Assembly: GCF_029211325.2 (NCBI RefSeq)
Contig: NZ_CP135996.1
Span: 806,001 to 870,000 of the forward strand
Direction: 5' to 3'
Length of the DNA stretch: 64,000 nucleotides
Source of the DNA: Caproicibacterium argilliputei
GTDB lineage: Bacteria; Bacillota; Clostridia; Oscillospirales; Acutalibacteraceae
The stretch's first letter is position 1, and each line of letters begins with the position of its first letter. Positions 41,545 through 50,192 of this stretch are shown piece by piece. Both the position numbers and the translations under genes were made by a program. The notes beneath the pieces are model-generated. The model was not told where the DNA came from and searched no databases. It saw only the letters and a program-made list of their open reading frames with translations.

Positions 41545-41850
41545 ATGGCAGTCAAACCGTATCAGGTCAAAAAAGAATTTGGCGGAAAGACCTACACTGC
41601 ACAGTTTAACGGCGTGAGTGCAGCGCTGAAAGCGCAGGACAGCTGGAACCTTGACGGTACCGATATTACCAGCAACGAAAAGATGGCGGACTACATTCTG
41701 GAAAACGTCATTGTGGACCCGCACGGTTTAACACCGGATGATTTCGATACCACCCGGGCGCTGAACGAAGTGATTGTTTGGGGCCTGCAGGTTATGAACG
41801 GCGGCTTTCGTCCCGATACTTCCGCAGAGGAAGTTAAAACAAAGAGCTAA
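41545..41850 (+). CDS. Tail assembly chaperone, short form
   Basis: 101 residues (MAVKPYQVKKEFGGKTYTAQ start) in the place of the gpG-like chaperone before the tape measure gene. Its stop is followed by an open frame in the +1 register that has no start codon of its own. Confidence 0.8.
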   Translation: MAVKPYQVKKEFGGKTYTAQFNGVSAALKAQDSWNLDGTDITSNEKMADYILENVIVDPHGLTPDDFDTTRALNEVIVWGLQVMNGGFRPDTSAEEVKTKS

Positions 41851-41998
41851 CAATCATTTGGCGTACTGGCGGTTGATTTTTGACGGTGGATTGGACTATA
41901 ACACGGTATGGAATCAAATGACGCCGGCCGAGATTGACGAAGCAAACGCGGCTCTGGATTGCCTGCAGGAGTTGCGCAATCAAAGTAGGGAGGGGTAA
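41837..41998 (+). CDS. Frameshifted extension of the tail assembly chaperone (G-T-like)
   Basis: The +1 frame continues past the short form and gives AYWRLIFDGGLDYNTVW, then QMTPAEIDEANAALDCLQEL, to TAA 41996-41998. A run AAAA C at 41836-41840 lets the tRNA on AAA (41836-41838) re-pair on AAA (41837-41839), after which reading goes on in this frame. No ribosome site or ATG lies at its head, so a programmed frameshift is the simplest explanation. Confidence 0.65.
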   Translation, partial: KQRANNHLAYWRLIFDGGLDYNTVWNQMTPAEIDEANAALDCLQELRNQSREG

Positions 41999-42000
41999 GC

Positions 42001-45000
42001 ATGGGGAAGAACGTTGTTCGTGAGGATGTTGTAAAAATTAGCTACGAGGCGGACGGCGAGAGCCTGCAGTCCCTCTCGCAACAGGTAGACAAGCTCGGCA
42101 GCGGGGTTACAAGCTCCGTTTCAAAGGCCGACCGGCAGTTTGCCCGTATGGGCAGCCAGGCACAGAGCTTGTCGCAGAAATTCAGCGGTACGGGTGCAGC
42201 CGCAAAAAACGGCTTAGGGGCTATTTCCCCGGCAGCCAGTGCCGCAGGCAGCGGTGTTAAAAAACTGAGCAGCAATGTAGAAACACTGTCCTCAAAGCTG
42301 TCGAGCGCCGGGAAAAAGCTGCAGTCCTTTGGCAAGGGAGCGAGTAACCTCGGCGGCAAACTGTCGCTGGGAATCACAGCTCCGATTCTTGGCGTCGCAA
42401 CAGCCGCTGTAAAAGTCGGCAATGATTTTGAAGCGGAAATGAGCCGCGTCAAGGCAATTTCCGGCGCAACGGGGAATCAGTTTCAGAAGCTCTCCCAGCA
42501 GGCAGTTGACCTGGGCGCACAAACAGCGTTCAGTTCCAGCGAAGCTGCAACCGGCATGGAAAATTTGGCTTCGGCCGGCTTTACGGTCAATGAGATTACA
42601 GAAGCTATGCCTGGCATGCTTAACCTTGCAGCGTCTAGCGGCGAGGATTTGGCAAACAGTGCGGATATCGCCGCATCTACCCTGCGCGGCTTTGGGCTAG
42701 CCGCCAATCAAGCGGGACACGTCGCGGACGTACTCGCCAAAAATGCTGCCGATACCAATGCAGCAGTGGCGGACACCGGTCTTGCCATGAAGTACATTGC
42801 GCCGGTCGCGCAAAGCGCAGGCTGGTCGCTCGAATCTGTCACCGCTGCCATTGGCTTGATGTCGAATGCTGGCGTCAAAGGGGAACAGGCTGGTACCACG
42901 CTGCGTGGTGCGCTGACGAATCTTATGAATCCGTCTGACGTTGCGGCAAAATCCATGAAATCCATTGGCTTTTCGGCTTATGACGCGCAGGGTAAGATGA
43001 AGCCCTTGTCACAGATTGTCGGAGAGCTGAGCAGCAAAACTGCTAATCTGTCTAATAAGCAACGTGACCAGGTTATTGCCACGATTATGGGCACAGAGTC
43101 CCTCTCCGGGATGCAGGTACTGCTCAAAGACGGCAAGAGTAGCCTGGATCAGATGACAACCTCCCTGCAAAATTCCAACGGTGCTGCGGATGAAATGGCA
43201 AAAACCATGCAGGACAATACCAAGAGCAGCATTGAGCAAATGACGGGCTCGCTGGAAACGGCTGCGATTACGGTACAGAAAATGCTGGCACCGTCCATTA
43301 AGGAGGCCGCAGACAAAGTTACCGAGCTGGCAAATGATTTTGCCAAGCTGGATTCTAATACGCAGGGCACGATTTTGAAAATTGCAGGTGTCGCTGCGGC
43401 AGCAGGGCCTGTCATAAAAGCAGTGGGCGGTACTGCTACCGCCATTGGCAAAGTGACTTCTCTGCTGGGCAAGGCAGGTTTGTCAAAAGGTGCAGCTGCC
43501 GCGACAGAGAGCATAGCGGGTGTGGGGAAGGCGAGTACCGGTCTGTCCGCCGCACTCAGCTTAATTCCCGGCCCACTGAAAATCATTGCGCCGCTTGCAA
43601 TTGCCGCCGGAGTGGCTATTGCGCTTGGAGTAAAGCACGCGCGGGATGAAGCGGTCAAAGCAGATTTGGCAAAGCGGTTCGGCGATATTACGCTGTCTGC
43701 GGAGGAATGTGCGGATGCTGCCAAAAAGCTTTCCTCCACACCGTGGACGATCAAACTGGATGCTGTCAGCGACGCGAAGAGCAAAATTGACGGTTTTAAA
43801 AAGAGCGTAGATACCGCCGCGGCAGAGATGGAGAAGTCCGAGTGGAAAGTCAACATGGGCCTGAAACTTTCCAGCGACGATCAGAGTAGCTTTAAAGAGT
43901 CCGCGGACAGTCTGGCGGAGAATGCCGTGAAGTATCTGGAGCAGAAGCACTATACCGCCAATTTGGCGATTGACGCGATTATGATGCCCGGCAGCACAGA
44001 TACTTCCAAGCTGGCGAGCCTGACAGACGGTTTTTACTCTGCACAGCAGACACAGATGCAGAAGCTGGGTGATGACCTGAAGAGTACGGTCGCAGATGCA
44101 CTGAAAGACGGGGTTGTCACCGCAGACGAAATCGGCGGCATTCAGGCTTTGCAGACGAGTATGCAGGGCATGGTGACTAAGGCCGCGAATCAGGAATACA
44201 CGGCGAAGCTGAAAGCACTGTCTGTGACAGCCTCTGCCGGTGGGCTGACGGCGGACAGCTTCAAAAATTTGACTACAGAGATTGGCAAGCAAACAACAGA
44301 CGCACTGAGCAAAGCGGACGATTCCCTCAAAGTTGTAGTATCCGAACTGGATATGCAGCTCGCGAACGGGGCCATTACGCAAAAGGATTATGATAGCCTT
44401 GTGAAATCTGCGCAGGACAGCCTGAACCAGCGCAAGGCCGACCTGCAGATGAAAAACTATTCTATTACCATGGAACCACTTGCGGATAAGTACAAGTCTG
44501 AACTCAGCTCCGCTAGTAGTACATTGGACTCGGGGCTTTCTACCGACTTTTTAGGTGGTATTATTCCAGGAAGCAGTGTCGTGAAATCTGCTTATAGCGG
44601 TATTAGTTCCGAGGCGCGAGATGGCTTGAAGAAAATGGTCGAATCGGCAAAACCTCAAACTGATGAGATGGAAAAGACAAAACAAGCATGGATTGATGAG
44701 GGCAAAGTTCCTCCAACCGCTTTCATGCAGAGTATGCAAAAAACTTATGAATTGCAAGCAGCTTCTGGCGATATAACGCATCAATTTGACTTGTTGGCTG
44801 GAAAAATAAACAGTTCAAGTGCTACTCGAAAAGTATATGAATCAATGGCAAAAGCCGGAGAAGAAATTCCAAAAGAGTTGTCCGATGCACTGAAAAATGA
44901 GTACGGACTTGTTTATGAAGCGGGCAAAGGACTGATTCAAAAAGTTACGCCCGAACCGTCCCAGCTTGACGCCGTTAAAAAAATGCTACAGGAAACAGGC

Positions 45001-46842
45001 TTTCAGGTTCCGGATACATTGGCAAAAGCCATCAATGACAAGGGGACGGATGTTGCCTATCAAGTAAAAGACCTGCTGAGTACGCTCCAAGAGGGCTATG
45101 GCCTGGATTCAAACCAGATTGTTTCGCTGTACACAGACATGGGGCTGTCCATCCCGAAGGCTTTGGCTGACGGGCTGGCAAAGCAGGAACCGGCGGTGCA
45201 GCGCGAAGTTTCAAAAATCATGATGGACTTAGAGGGCGGCACGCACCTCGACCAATCACAAATCGAAACCTTTTTCAAAGGATTCAGCAAAGATTTACCG
45301 GATTCTTTGTCCAAACAGGTGGCGGGGCTTAAAGACAGCGCTAACCAGAAAACATCCATGACATCCCTTACGGATATGCTTGGTGGGCAGGCACTGAACA
45401 AGTCACAGACACAAAGCTTGCTTTCAGGCATGAACATGGGCAAATTTACAGGCTTGTCACAGGGCATTTCTAAGACAGCAGATTCGAATAAGCAGATGCA
45501 GGTTGTCAAGGAATTGGCGTCCTTGAGTCAAAATGTGAAACTGAAATCCGATGACTTGAAAACGTTATTTACCAATTTGAATGCCAATTTGCCGAAGTCC
45601 ATCACCGATTTAATTGCGAATATGAACAGTGCTGCTAAGCAAAGTGAAGCAGTCAATTTGTTTGGGAGACTTTATACTGGCGCGCAGCTTGGGGCAAACG
45701 AACTGAAAAGCTTGACAAAATCTGTGGGCATTGCTTTACCGGCTGGACTCATTTCTTCTTTGGCACAGAAAAGCCCCGCAGCACAGCAGGCAGCGGTCAG
45801 TTTGTTTCAGTCGGTGCAGAGTGGCGTTCAGGCTTCTTCCAGTCAACTTAAGTCTTACTTATCTTCTGTGGGCATAAGCGTGCCAAAGGGACTGATTACG
45901 AATCTTTCGGAGTCAAAGCCGGCAGTGCAAAATCAAGCAGTACAGCTGCTCTCTACCATCGGTACGGCTGCGGATTCTGAAAAGCCGGCACTGCTTTCTA
46001 CCCTGATTGAAACCGGTGGCGAAGCGGGCACAGCGCTCATGAAAGAAATGGGCTTGAAATTTGGAGCTAATGGCACTTTGGTTTACACTGCAAAAGGCAA
46101 AGCGAACCAAGCATTTAAAGAAATGGACAGTGCAATGCTTGAAAAGCTATTGAGTTCGCCAAATCTCGCCAAGATTTTAAATTCAAAATCGGTAGCTGAA
46201 AAAGCGACCGCTGAAATGCAAAATTATCTGCAACACGCTACGCTCCCCTCTCCTACTATGAATTCATCCAACCTTTTGGCTTCAGTACAATCATTGAATA
46301 AAGAGGTACAGGACTATTTTGCGAATCATCCAGCAACGCAGACTGTCTATATCTCATCTGTCGGAACATCGTGGAAAGGTAGTGACGGCAAGATTCGCAC
46401 CATGGGACCCGCGCAGGCCCCGGAACTTTCGGCTGGCATAGCAAAGCCTAAAGCCGCAGGCGGCTTGGTACAGCGGCATCAATTGTACCAAGTTGCTGAA
46501 CAGAACCGCAAAGAAATGGTAATTCCTTTGGAAACGCACCACGAGCGCGCGGTAAATCTCTGGCACCAGGCGGGGCAGATGCTCGGCGCTGCAAGTGTAG
46601 CTTCACCGACAAGCCTAAAGGTCAGGGAGCCGCAAACCTCTTATGTGCCGCTGTACCCGTCTGCGGGAGGGCGTACCTACAACGATCACAGTGTTTATGC
46701 ACCAGTGTTTCAGGCAAACTTTGCATCCAATACGGCAAGCGACCGAGAGCAGGAGCGCAAGGTGAAAAAGTGGGTTTCGGACGCCATTCAGTCAGTGCTG
46801 GAAAGCAGGGACCGCCGCAACCCGGCGGCGATGGAAGTGTGA
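42001..46842 (+). CDS. Tail tape measure protein
   Basis: 1613 residues, coiled N-terminus, then a TP901-type core (SRVKAISGATGNQFQKLSQQ, AFSSSEAATGMENLASAGF, NAGVKGEQAGTTLRGAL) around 140-420 and hydrophobic stretches at about 470 and 530. From about 950 to 1320 runs a degenerate 48-residue repeat (see findings). The C-terminal part holds KAAGGLVQRHQLYQVAEQNRKEMVIPLE near 1490. Length sets tail length; this predicts a long tail. A 'GGGAGGGGTAAGC' ribosome site precedes ATG 42001. Confidence 0.95.
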   Translation: MGKNVVREDVVKISYEADGESLQSLSQQVDKLGSGVTSSVSKADRQFARMGSQAQSLSQKFSGTGAAAKNGLGAISPAASAAGSGVKKLSSNVETLSSKLSSAGKKLQSFGKGASNLGGKLSLGITAPILGVATAAVKVGNDFEAEMSRVKAISGATGNQFQKLSQQAVDLGAQTAFSSSEAATGMENLASAGFTVNEITEAMPGMLNLAASSGEDLANSADIAASTLRGFGLAANQAGHVADVLAKNAADTNAAVADTGLAMKYIAPVAQSAGWSLESVTAAIGLMSNAGVKGEQAGTTLRGALTNLMNPSDVAAKSMKSIGFSAYDAQGKMKPLSQIVGELSSKTANLSNKQRDQVIATIMGTESLSGMQVLLKDGKSSLDQMTTSLQNSNGAADEMAKTMQDNTKSSIEQMTGSLETAAITVQKMLAPSIKEAADKVTELANDFAKLDSNTQGTILKIAGVAAAAGPVIKAVGGTATAIGKVTSLLGKAGLSKGAAAATESIAGVGKASTGLSAALSLIPGPLKIIAPLAIAAGVAIALGVKHARDEAVKADLAKRFGDITLSAEECADAAKKLSSTPWTIKLDAVSDAKSKIDGFKKSVDTAAAEMEKSEWKVNMGLKLSSDDQSSFKESADSLAENAVKYLEQKHYTANLAIDAIMMPGSTDTSKLASLTDGFYSAQQTQMQKLGDDLKSTVADALKDGVVTADEIGGIQALQTSMQGMVTKAANQEYTAKLKALSVTASAGGLTADSFKNLTTEIGKQTTDALSKADDSLKVVVSELDMQLANGAITQKDYDSLVKSAQDSLNQRKADLQMKNYSITMEPLADKYKSELSSASSTLDSGLSTDFLGGIIPGSSVVKSAYSGISSEARDGLKKMVESAKPQTDEMEKTKQAWIDEGKVPPTAFMQSMQKTYELQAASGDITHQFDLLAGKINSSSATRKVYESMAKAGEEIPKELSDALKNEYGLVYEAGKGLIQKVTPEPSQLDAVKKMLQETGFQVPDTLAKAINDKGTDVAYQVKDLLSTLQEGYGLDSNQIVSLYTDMGLSIPKALADGLAKQEPAVQREVSKIMMDLEGGTHLDQSQIETFFKGFSKDLPDSLSKQVAGLKDSANQKTSMTSLTDMLGGQALNKSQTQSLLSGMNMGKFTGLSQGISKTADSNKQMQVVKELASLSQNVKLKSDDLKTLFTNLNANLPKSITDLIANMNSAAKQSEAVNLFGRLYTGAQLGANELKSLTKSVGIALPAGLISSLAQKSPAAQQAAVSLFQSVQSGVQASSSQLKSYLSSVGISVPKGLITNLSESKPAVQNQAVQLLSTIGTAADSEKPALLSTLIETGGEAGTALMKEMGLKFGANGTLVYTAKGKANQAFKEMDSAMLEKLLSSPNLAKILNSKSVAEKATAEMQNYLQHATLPSPTMNSSNLLASVQSLNKEVQDYFANHPATQTVYISSVGTSWKGSDGKIRTMGPAQAPELSAGIAKPKAAGGLVQRHQLYQVAEQNRKEMVIPLETHHERAVNLWHQAGQMLGAASVASPTSLKVREPQTSYVPLYPSAGGRTYNDHSVYAPVFQANFASNTASDREQERKVKKWVSDAIQSVLESRDRRNPAAMEV

Positions 46843-46852
46843 GGTGATGTAA

Positions 46853-47458
46853 ATGGCAACACTGGGCGGTCTGGAAATCTGGATAGACAGCGAAGGCGAA
46901 CAGGCGGAGCGTACTGCCGAAGTAACCAGTCATCCGGTGGAAAGCGGGATTGATGTATCGGATAACATTCGCCGCAGCGCTACGGTGCTGAATCTGACCG
47001 GCGAAATTGTCGGAACGGATGCTGTGGACAAGCTGCAGCGTATCGAGGCGTGGAAAAACGCGGGCACGGTGGTTGCTTACCACGGGGTTTACAGCTACAG
47101 CCGGATGTGGATTACAAAATTCAACACCGCGCAGAGCAGCAAAATTGTAGGTGGGTACAAATTCGATATCACCCTGCAGGAAGCACGGATTGCCAAAAGC
47201 GCCTATACCTCGTCATCCACACGAAAAAGCACCGGAACACAGCAGAAGAAAACCAACAGCGCCAGTCAGAAAGTGTATTATACCACCAAGGCAGGCGACA
47301 CGCTTTGGGCGCTGCTACAGGCGCCGAACGCGCCGTATAAAAAGTATGGTTTCACGCCGAACGATGTCATGAAAAACAATCCAAAGGCGTTCAGCCGAAA
47401 AATGGATGCCCGCACCATGCAGAACGGCGTGAAAATCTGGATTGGAAACAGGAAGTGA
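46853..47458 (+). CDS. LysM-domain baseplate/tail protein (gpX / XkdP-like)
   Basis: 201 residues. N-terminal half LEIWIDSEGEQAERTAEV and SYSRMWITKFNT resembles DNA circularisation/hub proteins; a C-terminal LysM domain (YYTTKAGDTLWALLQ ... GVKIWIGN) binds glycan strands of the cell wall. Confidence 0.87.
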   Translation: MATLGGLEIWIDSEGEQAERTAEVTSHPVESGIDVSDNIRRSATVLNLTGEIVGTDAVDKLQRIEAWKNAGTVVAYHGVYSYSRMWITKFNTAQSSKIVGGYKFDITLQEARIAKSAYTSSSTRKSTGTQQKKTNSASQKVYYTTKAGDTLWALLQAPNAPYKKYGFTPNDVMKNNPKAFSRKMDARTMQNGVKIWIGNRK

Positions 47459-47462
47459 GCGT

Positions 47463-47786
47463 ATGCGGGACAGAATTGAAATTGACAAAGACCTGATACC
47501 GTATCAGTTTGACATCACACTGGCTGGTCAGCCGTTTACGGTTTCAGTGGATTACAACCGCGGGGTGGATTTGTTTACCGTGAGTCTTTATGACAGCACC
47601 GGTGCGCTGCTATGTGCCGGAGAGCCGCTGATTTATGGTTCTCCGCTGTTCCGCGATGTTTATCGTGCCGGGAAATTTCCGGTGATTGACCTTGTGCCGC
47701 TTGACGAATCCGGGCACGAAAGCGCGGTGACTTGGGACAACTTTGGGAAAACCGTATTCCTGACAATTGACGATGAGGGGGACTGA
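47463..47786 (+). CDS. Baseplate-associated phage protein, unknown
   Basis: 107 residues, strongly beta (PYQFDITLAGQPFTVSVDYN, LYDSTGALLCAGEPLIYG). This small family regularly sits between LysM and hub genes of clostridial myophages; the precise role is unknown. Start ATG at 47463. Confidence 0.65.
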   Translation: MRDRIEIDKDLIPYQFDITLAGQPFTVSVDYNRGVDLFTVSLYDSTGALLCAGEPLIYGSPLFRDVYRAGKFPVIDLVPLDESGHESAVTWDNFGKTVFLTIDDEGD

Positions 47787-47790
47787 TAGG

Positions 47791-48729
47791 ATGGACAGCC
47801 AGTACATCAAAGTGGCCGCTAAAACAGCGCCTGACAAAGCAAGCCACATGATTCAGTCGTTGGAGCAGTTGAGCAAAAAAATTGCAGTAACCCCGGTGAG
47901 TATTCCACCGGGGCTTTTCCATATCAGTACGTGGATTCTCTGCGGAGCGGCTAAGGTGGAGTACCCGAATCTGGACTTCGAGTTTGAGGTGCCGTTTGAC
48001 GATAACACAACTGCGAACGAAGCGACGTTTACCATTTACAATCTCAGCAAAACTACGCGCGGGCAGTTCACACTGGGGAGGGATATTTCTTTAACGGCGG
48101 GCTACGGCACAGACCGTGGTATTATTTTTTCAGGGGTCATTTCCAGTGTCCGAACAGCGCATGATGGCGTGGATGTTAAGACAACGGTTACCGCTGTGGA
48201 CAACCCCAAACTGAAAGAACATGATGTGAAAAATATCTCTTTTAAAAAGGGATGCAAGGCTTCCTATATCTTGCGCTCCCTGTTGGAGAAAACAGGCCTG
48301 CCGATTGCCGCATTTAAGATCCGCCGCGACCACACTTACAAGGATGCAGTTACAGTAGATGGCGGGTTGATGTCCAGTATCGACCAGTATGCAAAAATCT
48401 GCGGTGTGTCCACCTACATTCAGCGCGGCAGCATTTATGCCATTGACGTGCGTACGGCCAATACCGGCCTGCAGTTTAACATGGATACAGACCATGGGTT
48501 GATTGGCAGCCCGGAATATTTTGAGGACGAAATCAGCGAGACGGCAGACAATCAGGAAATCAAAGAAACCCGAAAGGGGTACAAGATTACCAGTCTGCTG
48601 GAGCACCGCTGTATGACCGGCGCGCGGGTGAATCTCAAAAGCAAGGACGTGACTGGTACGTTCCATGTATTGGAGGGGCAGCACAGTTTTAACGGTACAG
48701 ATTTTCTCACAGAAATGACGGTGATTTAA
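47791..48729 (+). CDS. Baseplate hub protein (XkdQ / gp27-like)
   Basis: 312 residues with FEVPFDDNTTANEATFTIYNLS, SLTAGYGTDRGIIFSGVISS and FHVLEGQHSFNGTDFLTEMTVI, the hub pattern of phage late control D/XkdQ proteins. Stop overlaps the next start (ATGCAG at 48729). Confidence 0.82.
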   Translation: MDSQYIKVAAKTAPDKASHMIQSLEQLSKKIAVTPVSIPPGLFHISTWILCGAAKVEYPNLDFEFEVPFDDNTTANEATFTIYNLSKTTRGQFTLGRDISLTAGYGTDRGIIFSGVISSVRTAHDGVDVKTTVTAVDNPKLKEHDVKNISFKKGCKASYILRSLLEKTGLPIAAFKIRRDHTYKDAVTVDGGLMSSIDQYAKICGVSTYIQRGSIYAIDVRTANTGLQFNMDTDHGLIGSPEYFEDEISETADNQEIKETRKGYKITSLLEHRCMTGARVNLKSKDVTGTFHVLEGQHSFNGTDFLTEMTVI

Positions 48730-49166
48730 TGCAGGAATTGAGCATTGGAAACACACAACTGGAACAGGCGCTTCTACGCCTGCACACGGCTTTTTTAGGT
48801 CGGGTGGTAAGTTTTAATGAGACCGCCGGAACGGCGTCTGTGCAGCCGCTGACGCTCTCAAAACCGATGGGCAGCGCAGCTGTCAAGCAACCACTGCTGC
48901 AAAACATTCCCGTACTTTGGAACGCACGGTACAAACTACGATACATGAATCCGCCGTACTGCAAAGCGCGGTGCAGCGAAGGCAGCATTACCGGAAATCT
49001 GACGGCAGAAAAACATATTACCATGGCACCGCTCGGCGCCGGTGACCTGGTACTGTGCGTGACCTGTGAGCGGGATATTACCGCTGCCCGGCGCGGACGT
49101 TCAGAGGTACCGGCGCTCGGGCATCATCAGCAGAAGGATTCACTGGTTGTGGGGGTGCTGGTATGA
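48729..49166 (+). CDS. Baseplate spike/puncturing protein (Gp138 N-terminal-like)
   Basis: 145 residues with an OB-fold-like VVSFNETAGTASVQPLTL start and ITMAPLGAGDLVLCVTCERDI, as in Gp138-type phage spike proteins. Overlaps genes on both sides by 1 and 4 bases. Confidence 0.72.
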   Translation: MQELSIGNTQLEQALLRLHTAFLGRVVSFNETAGTASVQPLTLSKPMGSAAVKQPLLQNIPVLWNARYKLRYMNPPYCKARCSEGSITGNLTAEKHITMAPLGAGDLVLCVTCERDITAARRGRSEVPALGHHQQKDSLVVGVLV

Positions 49167-49510
49167 AAGGCTTTGTACTGGACGAAACCGGTGATGTAAA
49201 AATTGAACACGGCAGGATTCAGATGACGGGCGGAAATGAACTGCTCCGGCAAACCTGCCAATCCGTCTTGGGTACCAACAAAGGCGAGTGGGCCTTGAAT
49301 CCGGACGAGGGCATTGACTTCCACGCCTTGCGCGGAAAGCAGGTAGATTACGAAGCAATTCGCGGTGAACTGCTGGAGGGCTTGCGGCAGGTGGACGAAA
49401 GTTTCTTACTGGATTCCTTTGAACACGAATTGACGGCAAACCGTAAATTGCGCATTCGCTTTTCGGCGACTTGCAGCAGCGGGACGGTTACAGGTGATAC
49501 ACGATATTAA
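49163..49510 (+). CDS. Baseplate wedge protein, gp25/DUF2634-like
   Basis: 115 residues; QMTGGNELLRQTCQSVLGTNKGEW then LNPDEGIDF match the wedge proteins that precede baseplate J. Followed unusually by a minus-strand toxin-antitoxin pair before baseplate J. Confidence 0.78.
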   Translation: MKGFVLDETGDVKIEHGRIQMTGGNELLRQTCQSVLGTNKGEWALNPDEGIDFHALRGKQVDYEAIRGELLEGLRQVDESFLLDSFEHELTANRKLRIRFSATCSSGTVTGDTRY

Positions 49511-49534
49511 AAAATCCCCTCCGGCAGGGAGGGG
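49509..49534 (-). terminator. Terminator of the toxin-antitoxin operon
   Basis: On the minus strand CCCCTCCC pairs with GGAGGGG and is followed by a run ATTTTTT. In the plus direction only a weak stop is expected, which would let late transcription pass. Confidence 0.75.
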
Positions 49535-49538
49535 ACGG

Positions 49539-49799
49539 CTATTCGTAATGCGTCCACATCCGCAGAATATGAACGGTTTTTTGTTCTTCCAGAACATTGT
49601 AAATCAACCGGTGCTGAATGTTGATTCTGCGGGAGTAAATGCCCTTTAGGTTGCCTACCAGTTTTTCATACGGCGGCGGATTTTGGTATGGGTTTTGTGC
49701 CAGGATTTCTACCAGCGCTTTTGCTTTTGGCAGCAGATGTGCGGCTTTCAGCTTTTCGAAGTCCTTGACTGCCTGTTTGGCTAATATGACTTTATACAT
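49539..49799 (-). CDS. YoeB/Txe-family mRNA interferase toxin
   Basis: 86 residues of the RelE superfamily: YKVILAKQAVKDFEKLKAAH start, GIYSRRINIQHRLIYNV middle, and the active-site ending RMWTHYE (conserved His-Tyr). Such toxins cut mRNA on ribosomes when the antitoxin is lost. It overlaps the antitoxin gene by 8 bases. Confidence 0.9.
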   Translation of the reverse strand: MYKVILAKQAVKDFEKLKAAHLLPKAKALVEILAQNPYQNPPPYEKLVGNLKGIYSRRINIQHRLIYNVLEEQKTVHILRMWTHYE

Positions 49800-50046
49800 C
49801 CCAGTTCAGGTCCTCCGCGTTAGTGCCCACGTCCAGCGGTTCGTTCTTTCCAGCGAGGATGCTGTCTGTCATGCCGGAAATGTTGGAAAGATACAGCGTT
49901 TCCGCGATGGCGTTCCAGTCTTCTTCGGAAAGCAGGACGGCATTGGCGGTTTTGCCGGTGATTTTCACCGGCTCGTGTGTTTCCTGTGTGCGGTTGATGA
50001 GCTGATATAAATCTTTCCGCGCATTGGTGACGTTGATGTTTTCCAT
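49792..50046 (-). CDS. Phd/YefM-family antitoxin
   Basis: 84 residues with the family-typical INVTNARKDLYQLINRTQET start, PVKITGKTANAVLLSEEDW and a helical C-terminus that binds the toxin. Neutralises YoeB and represses its own promoter. GGAGGGG precedes the ATG. Oriented against the surrounding tail genes. Confidence 0.9.
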   Translation of the reverse strand: MENINVTNARKDLYQLINRTQETHEPVKITGKTANAVLLSEEDWNAIAETLYLSNISGMTDSILAGKNEPLDVGTNAEDLNWDV

Positions 50047-50069
50047 ATCGTCCCCTCCTTTGTAAATTT

Positions 50070-50098
50070 ATTATAACGTACGCTTTTGCGTATGTCAA
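50070..50098 (-). promoter_or_regulatory. Promoter and operator of the toxin-antitoxin operon
   Basis: On the minus strand TTGACA (50093-50098), exactly 17 bases, TATAAT (50070-50075): full consensus. The spacer contains the palindrome TACGC-AAAA-GCGTA, well placed for autorepression by the antitoxin complex. Confidence 0.85.
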
Positions 50099-50192
50099 GA
50101 AGAAATTCGCAATTCCGTACGGTATAGTCTATGTGTTCCCGCCTGAAACAGTCGGGAATTTTTTCTGTCCATTTTCAGAAAGGGGTGATGCC

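Noticed and set aside
43149..44382. Long minus-strand frames inside the tape measure gene
   Set aside because: Antisense shadows of a continuous 1613-codon gene with clear tape-measure motifs.
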